This document shows positions 17,101-22,305 of a DNA stretch of 22,305 nucleotides, piece by piece; the stretch's first letter is position 1; every line of letters starts with the position of its first letter. Source of the stretch: Willaertia magna (taxonomy: Eukaryota > Heterolobosea > Eutetramitea > Acrasida > Naegleriidae). The position numbers and the translations under genes were made by a program. The notes under the pieces were generated by a model. It searched no databases. It was not told the origin of the DNA and saw only the letters and a program-made list of their open reading frames with translations. The stretch is taken from positions 1 through 22,305 of the forward strand of contig CADWAF010004197.1 of assembly GCA_902984215.1 (NCBI GenBank). The letters are read 5' to 3'.

Positions 17101-20100
17101 TTAAGTGCCCATGCAGGTAAGAACGATTTGTCAGGTATTTTAAGAAGTAAGATTTTAGATATTTGTGTAGAAGAAATTTTACCTTTTATGCCTCATCTTA
17201 ACAAACAAGCAACTAATTCTATGTTAGCTATGGCTCCATATTTGGATTATTTCGAACCACTTATTCATGCTTTAACATTTAGTTCTCAAGAGAATGTCAG
17301 ATTAAGTTGCTTGAAAACTTTAAAACAATATTGGTCTAAAGGTGACATTAAATTGCTAACTAGCAATAATTCTTGGAGAATGAAATTAACGGCATTTTAT
17401 TCTCAATTTGATTCATCAGAAGAAAATGCACAAATTGCAAAAGAAATAATGAAACATTTTGAATATACCATTGAAGACTTAAAACCATTTATTGATTATT
17501 GTATTCCTTTAATTACCTGTGACAATGTTGATTCCACTTACTTCAGTAGAAATACTTCATGTTTAATGTTAGCTGGAGCTCTTTCCAAATTTAGTTCCAC
17601 TGGAGTTGAAAAAGAAGTAGACGGTATTATTAGTAACTTAATTAGCACCTTTGAGGAAAAACAAAAATTAATTAAATCCCCAGAAAGTTTTGATCCAATA
17701 ATTACTATTTCCTGGGCTTTACAAGAAATTACCCCAGTACTCACCAAAAAGGAACAAATTACAAAATTATTAGATTTTGCAGTTCATACTGGATTAAAGC
17801 CATTGGATTTGCAAGAACAACTCAGAGAGCAATACCAAGCATCTTTGGATGAAGTTGTTAATATCGGTTCAGCTGTTGTTTTCAACCATGGTAAAAAGTA
17901 TTCAGATTTATTAACTAATAGTTTCAATAATTATTTAACAAACTTAGCTAAATCCAACAATGATTTTGCAATTGGATCCATTGTTGTTTGGTTAGGAGGT
18001 GTTGCTCAACACTTTGAAAAATCAGGTATGATTAAGAAAGCTATTGACCAATTAATTGATTCTTTGGGAGTACCATCTAATACAGTTCAACGTTCTATCA
18101 GTCACGTTTTATCACCATTGATTTCAAAAATATATGAAAAGGAACAAGATTATGTCTTAGGATTAATTAACAAATTATTTGATGGTATTTTACGTGGAAA
18201 TACTTTGGAAGTCCATAAAGGATTAAACGCTTATGGTGTAAGGAGAGGATATGCATGGGGCTTAGCTGGTATTTTATATGGATGTGGTTTAAATGATCTT
18301 TACCTATACGGTATTGCACCAGTTAATAATACTTTAAGTCAACAAAAAGTTCCTGTAAAAGCTAAGGAAGGAAGCATGTTAATTTATGAATGTTTAGCTC
18401 TAAGATTTACTGCTCTATTTGAACCTTACATGGTTGAAGTAATTCCTAACTTATTGAACTATGGTTTGGGAGAAAGTAATAAGGAAGTTAGAACTGCTGC
18501 AAAACAAGCAATTAATGTTATTATGGCACAATTAACACCATTCGGTGTAGTTCAATTATTACCAACTGTTTTAACACTCCCAGCATCAGACAATTGGAGA
18601 TTAAAAGCATCTTATATTAAACTATTAGGTTATATGGCATTCTCTGCCCCAAGACAATTAGCAGCTCATTTACCAACAATTATTTCAACATTAAAGGAAA
18701 CAGTTAATGAAACACATCCAAGTATTGTTAAGGCATCAAAGAAGAGTCTTGAAAGAGTCGGTGGTGCATGTAAGAGTCCTGAAATTTCTAGACAAGTTCC
18801 TGCATTATTACAAGCAATATCTAATCCAGAACAACAAACCATCGATAAGGTTTTAGAAGCACTTTTATTCACTAGATTCACCCATTCTATTGATTCAGCA
18901 TCTTTAGCTTTATTAATGCCAGTTTTAAGTAGAGCATTAAATGAAAGATACACTGATATTAAGAAGAAAGCTTGTCAAATTATTGGTAGTATCAGTTCAT
19001 TGATTTTAGAGCCAAAGAAAGACTTGTTACCTTACATGACTGGTCTTGTTCCAACATTAAAGAATATTTTATTAGATCCTAGCCCGCAAGTTAGAGCTAG
19101 TTCTGCAAAAGCAATTGGTCAATTGAGTAAATCTGTTGGTGAAGAAAATATGAGTGAACTCGTTGCTTGGTTACACGAAAAATTACAATTACAAGGTCCA
19201 GAATTTGTTACTGAAAGATCAGGTGCAGCCCAAGCACTTTGTGAAGTTATTTCTGCTCATGGTGTTTCAAGATTACAAAAATCTTTGCCATACTTATTAT
19301 CACAAATTGAAGGTGATAACGTACAAGAAGGTTATTTACAAGTATTTGTTTATTTACCTGCTTTAATGAAATCTCAATTCGAACCATTCTTAGCAGTTTG
19401 TTTACCAAAGATCTTAAAAGCATTATCACACAACAAAGAAGGTATTAGAGAAACAGCATTACAAAGTTCAAGAGTTATTATTGAACTATTTACTGATAGT
19501 GCATTAAACATGTTAGTCCCAGCTTTAAGAGAAGGTCTTGAAAGTGAACAATGGAGAACTAGATATAACTGTATTATCTTATTAAATGATTTATTGGCAA
19601 GAATTACAATTATCTATGGAACACATACCCCAATGGATGAAAATACTCCAATTTCATTAGAAGTTGTAGAAACTGTATTAGCAAAGGATTTAGTTGCACA
19701 AATTGTTGCATTAGTATTTTTGGCCACCAACGATATCAATCTTAAATTAATTGCCAACAGATTATGGAAAGATATGATTCCAAATACTCCAAATGCATTA
19801 AAGAATTTATTACCTCAACTTATTGATGTTGTGATTAAACATTTGAACAAAGGAGAAGAACAAAGATTTATTGCAGGTAAGACTTTGGGTGAATTGGTAG
19901 CTAAATTAGGTGAAAAGGTTTTGGCTGAATTAGTCCCAATATTACAACAACAATTAGTAGATGAAAATTCTAATCCTGAAACAAGACAAGGTGTTATGTT
20001 AGGAGTAACTGAATTAATGAACGCTTCTGTAGACAAACACTTGTATACTTATGCTTCTAGATTAATTGGTATTGTTAAAAGAGGTATTTGTGATCATGAT

Positions 20101-22257
20101 GCTAGCGTACGTGATGCTGCCTCCAGTGCATTTGATGTTTTATGTAATGTTATCGGTGAAAGAGCTGTTAAAGAAATTGTATCACAATTATTACATGACT
20201 TAGAAAAATCAGACACCTTAGCAGTTGAAATTGCAAGTAGTGGTATGCAACAATTAGTTAGGGTTAGACCTCATAATGTTTTACCTAAATTGATTCCAGC
20301 ATTATTAAATACTGGTGAAAGTGGACAATTATCAGATATTCAACTTAAAACACTTCGTGATGTTTCTTCAAGTGTTGTTGAATATGAACATGACGAAGAA
20401 ATGGCGCCATACTTACCTGACATTGTTGAAAAATTATTATCACAATTAGCAGCTAATCCATCTATTAAGACTATCACTAATGCTGATGAAGAAGATATTT
20501 TAATTTTAGAAACAATACATAAGGTATTACAATGTTTACCATTAGAAGAATGTGAGGTAGTTCTAGAATTATTACAAACACAATTAACTTCTAATGATAT
20601 CAATACTAGAAGAGCAGTTACCCTCTTTGCTCAACTATTCTTTGATCCAACCAAATTAAATGAAAATACTATGGAAGAAGAATTCATTACAGATCATCTA
20701 ATGCAATTCTATGAACATTTAATTGCATCATTTGTTGATCCAGATGACAATGTTGTTAAAGGTGCTTGGTATGCAATTGACAAGATTGTATCTAAATGTC
20801 TATCAAAAGAATTACACTATCATTTATTCATTCAACCAACTAGAGAAAGTGTTCGTAGATTAACACAAATTTCATCAACAGGTGAATTAATTATTATTGA
20901 AGTACCAGCCTTCAATAAGATTGCAAAGGGTATTGAACCAATACTAACACTTTATTTACATGGTTTATTATTCGGTAAAACTCATGAAGTTAGAGAAGAA
21001 TCAGCAATGGGTATTGGTGATCTTATTCAATTAACTAATGCAAAGAGTTTATCACCATTTGTAATTAAGATAACAGGTCCTTTGATCAGAGTTTTAGGTG
21101 ACAGATTCCCATGGCAAGTTAAGGCTGCTATTTTACAAACAACTAGTTTATTAATGGAAAAAGGATCCATTATGCTAAAACCTTTCCTCCCTCAATTACA
21201 AACCACATATATCAAAGGTTTACAAGATGCAAGTAGCTCTGTAATTAGAAAGTATTCTGAACAAAGTTTACCAAAATTAATACCATTAGGTAGTAGAATT
21301 GATTCCTTAGTTAGTGCATTGAATGTTGCATTAAAGGCTAATGGCTTATCTGGAAAAGCATCATTAAATGATTTCGTTGTCTCCATAACAAAGACTTTAA
21401 TAACCATTTTGAAGGACAGTTGTGATCAAAATAAGACAAAGGGTGTTCCTTACGATCAATGTTTAGATACATTCAAAAAGATTTTGGGTTTAAGTGATTC
21501 TTCAGAAAGTGCCAATAGTATTTTATTGAAACAAACAGTTCAACAAGACAGTGATAAAATTGTTGACATTTGCTCTCAAGGTGTTGCAATTTGTTGTAAA
21601 GGAATGCAATTACAAGGAAATAAGGATGTTGAGCAATTCATAACCCAAACTATTGAATCAAATGATAACTTATATGCAACACTTATAACATTATCATACA
21701 TTGCCATTGATCCAATATTTAAGGAACCTTATTTAGGAGATATTGAACAAAAACTATTAGATGTTTCATCACAAACCGTTCCAAGCAAAGTTACAATAAG
21801 TTTAGTAAAAGCTTGCACCATTGTCGTATTAGCAACATTAGAACAAGAAAATGGTCAATTACTCGATGCTATTCAAGAACAATTCGAAAAATCTGCAAAT
21901 AATTTACCAGCAAACGCTTTAAGATATGAAACTGCGAAATGCATTAAGAAATTAGTGAAAGCTTACAGAGCAAGAGATCAATATGAAATAATGTATCAAT
22001 TTGTTGAGCCACTAATGCAATTTGGTATCAAAGATAAATTCGTTCCAGCAAGATTATGTAATGAAAGAACTTTGTTCTATTTATTAGGTTTTGCAGACCA
22101 AGACCAAGAAAGAATTATAGAAGATTATTGTAAGAAGAAGAAATTAGGAGCAAAAGAAGCAAAATTAGTTAGTGAATATGGAAAAGTTTTATCAAAACTA
22201 AGTTTAGAGGACTCTGACGAAGAAGAAAAAGAAGAAGAAGAAAGATATGTAGAATAA
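14149..22257 (+). CDS. GCN1: GCN1, eIF2-alpha kinase activator (HEAT-repeat protein)
   Basis: 2,702 residues, close to the roughly 2,670 of yeast and human GCN1, and uninterrupted by introns. GCN1 binds ribosomes, works with GCN20/ABCF proteins and hands the uncharged-tRNA or collision signal to GCN2 through its RWD-binding region. The N-terminus opens with a Ser/Thr/Pro-rich tract (14-37). HEAT-type helical repeats fill most of the protein. Around 1364 the family stretch R-R-G-Y-A-W-G-L-A-G-I-L is clear. The eEF3-like repeats follow from about 1440 to 1800 (N-W-R-L-K-A-S-Y-I-K-L-L-G and D-P-S-P-Q-V-R-A-S-S-A-K-A-I-G). The RWD-binding region should lie at about 2050-2450. The C-terminus is acidic. 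Q codons are almost all CAA and the stop is TAA, so the standard code applies. The start follows an A-rich leader. Its last 255 coding bases are duplicated at the window start. Confidence 0.97.
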   Translation: MSEQKEVIALDSNAASPLPTTPTTSSTVSTPTSSPVPINLSSLESICKGLLKQFDLLNSNNELKVTTKIIQLLTKEFLHFYYTNYGDHLNKNFIYKFGLVNKLLSKYINNESLFLKVLSNFEEKDNVNEFVITVLLLVLNKSVVLNNDQFYQLFSNIFSNITKANVKVQITEDVWFTIFEYIHKNKPTYLPSIIDVLDKGFKRSKQNIGPIISQFYQISNEFTDNSLLITDLFEMLKLRNEPKLVETAIGMFIHSVKLNKIPMKQHFQELLVLDLKTKQLLFNRIYETVLNQLDKQLQTKKIIYFHQSKVENPSFDQLMELCCDFFNNTPPMTENVGIMTTILDIIELLSLNYNLKPKNLIAVFQKVLKIDNEEMIPLKQSCLESISEVSIELHDQVETLCSDIIFSSEKKKGLRSLAIYCLKLLTDLVVKLNKDSTMKNINQNVKKFFSYLFTKETIDHLHTARDFKGLSKLMHNLLLNDKFAKIINNLSNTIKSDMYYCLSVCLSNNTDFRTSKWLSEEVKKSTNIDLIEQVFLDGFCNRLMKDLEVIKYNLIDKEENPTAKLLYPTTTLELACNTFRDCFEKNLKQLKNISSLYQLFIYQHHPLCVTNPRAFVHSEKYHSLLLHPVVDHFDDLLNFVVAKVEKETNEYLKLAYCYAISTLFLWKHTKNSHKVFDHIGEKLHQLNHKLFKSREYNQVDYIIYNKKNDEPHFPVDEEVHRHPLFRHAEREYMTEKEQARFYRYHLTDKDWEGVQTREKSAKKNLQEIRKQIVKEYMLKKEAVIREEIQQLVESISNYLQVLQTIANLTFGDKTKIEIISAQKAITQVHYHKFAWSSVLFKVTFLLDKYTYFPQLVKTSFNVLRQVNKNVLMHLDYQEGTNKRKNVLSNYGLSELLAIATLRLNNKFTEENPDTITRFIPGFDNNLTFGDFLIHKIRLQLPNMLEAEEFTCILPFLGGILNRKSIISKPEDRFEASTLTVSMSILSAHAGKNDLSGILRSKILDICVEEILPFMPHLNKQATNSMLAMAPYLDYFEPLIHALTFSSQENVRLSCLKTLKQYWSKGDIKLLTSNNSWRMKLTAFYSQFDSSEENAQIAKEIMKHFEYTIEDLKPFIDYCIPLITCDNVDSTYFSRNTSCLMLAGALSKFSSTGVEKEVDGIISNLISTFEEKQKLIKSPESFDPIITISWALQEITPVLTKKEQITKLLDFAVHTGLKPLDLQEQLREQYQASLDEVVNIGSAVVFNHGKKYSDLLTNSFNNYLTNLAKSNNDFAIGSIVVWLGGVAQHFEKSGMIKKAIDQLIDSLGVPSNTVQRSISHVLSPLISKIYEKEQDYVLGLINKLFDGILRGNTLEVHKGLNAYGVRRGYAWGLAGILYGCGLNDLYLYGIAPVNNTLSQQKVPVKAKEGSMLIYECLALRFTALFEPYMVEVIPNLLNYGLGESNKEVRTAAKQAINVIMAQLTPFGVVQLLPTVLTLPASDNWRLKASYIKLLGYMAFSAPRQLAAHLPTIISTLKETVNETHPSIVKASKKSLERVGGACKSPEISRQVPALLQAISNPEQQTIDKVLEALLFTRFTHSIDSASLALLMPVLSRALNERYTDIKKKACQIIGSISSLILEPKKDLLPYMTGLVPTLKNILLDPSPQVRASSAKAIGQLSKSVGEENMSELVAWLHEKLQLQGPEFVTERSGAAQALCEVISAHGVSRLQKSLPYLLSQIEGDNVQEGYLQVFVYLPALMKSQFEPFLAVCLPKILKALSHNKEGIRETALQSSRVIIELFTDSALNMLVPALREGLESEQWRTRYNCIILLNDLLARITIIYGTHTPMDENTPISLEVVETVLAKDLVAQIVALVFLATNDINLKLIANRLWKDMIPNTPNALKNLLPQLIDVVIKHLNKGEEQRFIAGKTLGELVAKLGEKVLAELVPILQQQLVDENSNPETRQGVMLGVTELMNASVDKHLYTYASRLIGIVKRGICDHDASVRDAASSAFDVLCNVIGERAVKEIVSQLLHDLEKSDTLAVEIASSGMQQLVRVRPHNVLPKLIPALLNTGESGQLSDIQLKTLRDVSSSVVEYEHDEEMAPYLPDIVEKLLSQLAANPSIKTITNADEEDILILETIHKVLQCLPLEECEVVLELLQTQLTSNDINTRRAVTLFAQLFFDPTKLNENTMEEEFITDHLMQFYEHLIASFVDPDDNVVKGAWYAIDKIVSKCLSKELHYHLFIQPTRESVRRLTQISSTGELIIIEVPAFNKIAKGIEPILTLYLHGLLFGKTHEVREESAMGIGDLIQLTNAKSLSPFVIKITGPLIRVLGDRFPWQVKAAILQTTSLLMEKGSIMLKPFLPQLQTTYIKGLQDASSSVIRKYSEQSLPKLIPLGSRIDSLVSALNVALKANGLSGKASLNDFVVSITKTLITILKDSCDQNKTKGVPYDQCLDTFKKILGLSDSSESANSILLKQTVQQDSDKIVDICSQGVAICCKGMQLQGNKDVEQFITQTIESNDNLYATLITLSYIAIDPIFKEPYLGDIEQKLLDVSSQTVPSKVTISLVKACTIVVLATLEQENGQLLDAIQEQFEKSANNLPANALRYETAKCIKKLVKAYRARDQYEIMYQFVEPLMQFGIKDKFVPARLCNERTLFYLLGFADQDQERIIEDYCKKKKLGAKEAKLVSEYGKVLSKLSLEDSDEEEKEEEERYVE

Positions 22258-22305
22258 ATATTTATTACCACCTTTTAATGTAAAGCAAATCTTAATAATT
22301 CTTAT
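22003..22305 (+). repeat. Second copy of the window start, with empty TA insertion site
   Basis: 22003-22282 equals 1-280. After the TA at 22281-22282 the sequence continues with 23 bases equal to 2520-2542, skipping the 2,237-bp TA element. The window end is therefore the unoccupied version of the site occupied at 279-2519. Confidence 0.95.

Noticed and set aside
14149..22257. Many shorter open frames of 60-95 codons antisense or out of frame within GCN1 and the RNase T2 and hydrolase genes
   Set aside because: They are shadows of long conserved genes, with no independent start context or recognisable sequence.
1..22305. A host genome with reassigned stop codons (ciliate-type code)
   Set aside because: GCN1, the hydrolase, the RNase T2 homologue and the small membrane protein contain no internal stops, use CAA for Gln and end in TAA. 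Any recoding would have to belong to the inserted elements alone.

Overview
The window comes from the nuclear genome of a very AT-rich microbial eukaryote. The clearest marker is an intact 2,702-residue GCN1, a HEAT-repeat protein found only in eukaryotes. Host genes read in the standard code: glutamine is CAA, stops are TAA, leucine is mostly TTA, and ATGs follow A-rich leaders. They are tightly packed and have few or no introns. I cannot name the species. An amoeboid protist or another AT-rich lineage such as an anaerobic fungus would fit.

Layout: 1-280 is an exact copy of the last 85 codons and 3' flank of GCN1. 281-2517 is a TA-flanked insertion with imperfect terminal inverted repeats (TIRs). 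Its empty site is preserved at 22281-22305, where the second GCN1 copy runs straight into the sequence found at 2520-2542. 2520-2690 is GCN1 downstream flank. 2691-2715 is a C-rich, telomere-like tract. 2716-9181 is an extremely AT-rich block with no intact gene, but with several long reading frames broken only by scattered stops and shifts ('ghost' coding). Near 9182 the composition changes abruptly to normal host coding sequence.

The gene-dense half holds five items. These are a 5'-truncated coiled-coil gene (+), a small membrane protein (-), a membrane-anchored RNase T2 homologue with an altered first catalytic motif (+), an alpha/beta hydrolase (-), and GCN1 (+). They are arranged as convergent and divergent pairs. 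The genes do not form an obvious common pathway. GCN1 couples stalled ribosomes to GCN2 and the general amino-acid control response.

The most interesting reading is that the two ends overlap. The unit from 2520 to 22282 (about 19.8 kb) is joined to itself, once with and once without the TA element. This fits a tandem amplification, a circular molecule, or an assembly chimera at a heterozygous insertion. The ghost frames of the AT block and the TA element carry TAA/TAG/TGA where Gln/Trp codons would restore protein-like sequence. This suggests C-to-T and G-to-A decay of inserted elements or, less likely, an element that used a different genetic code.
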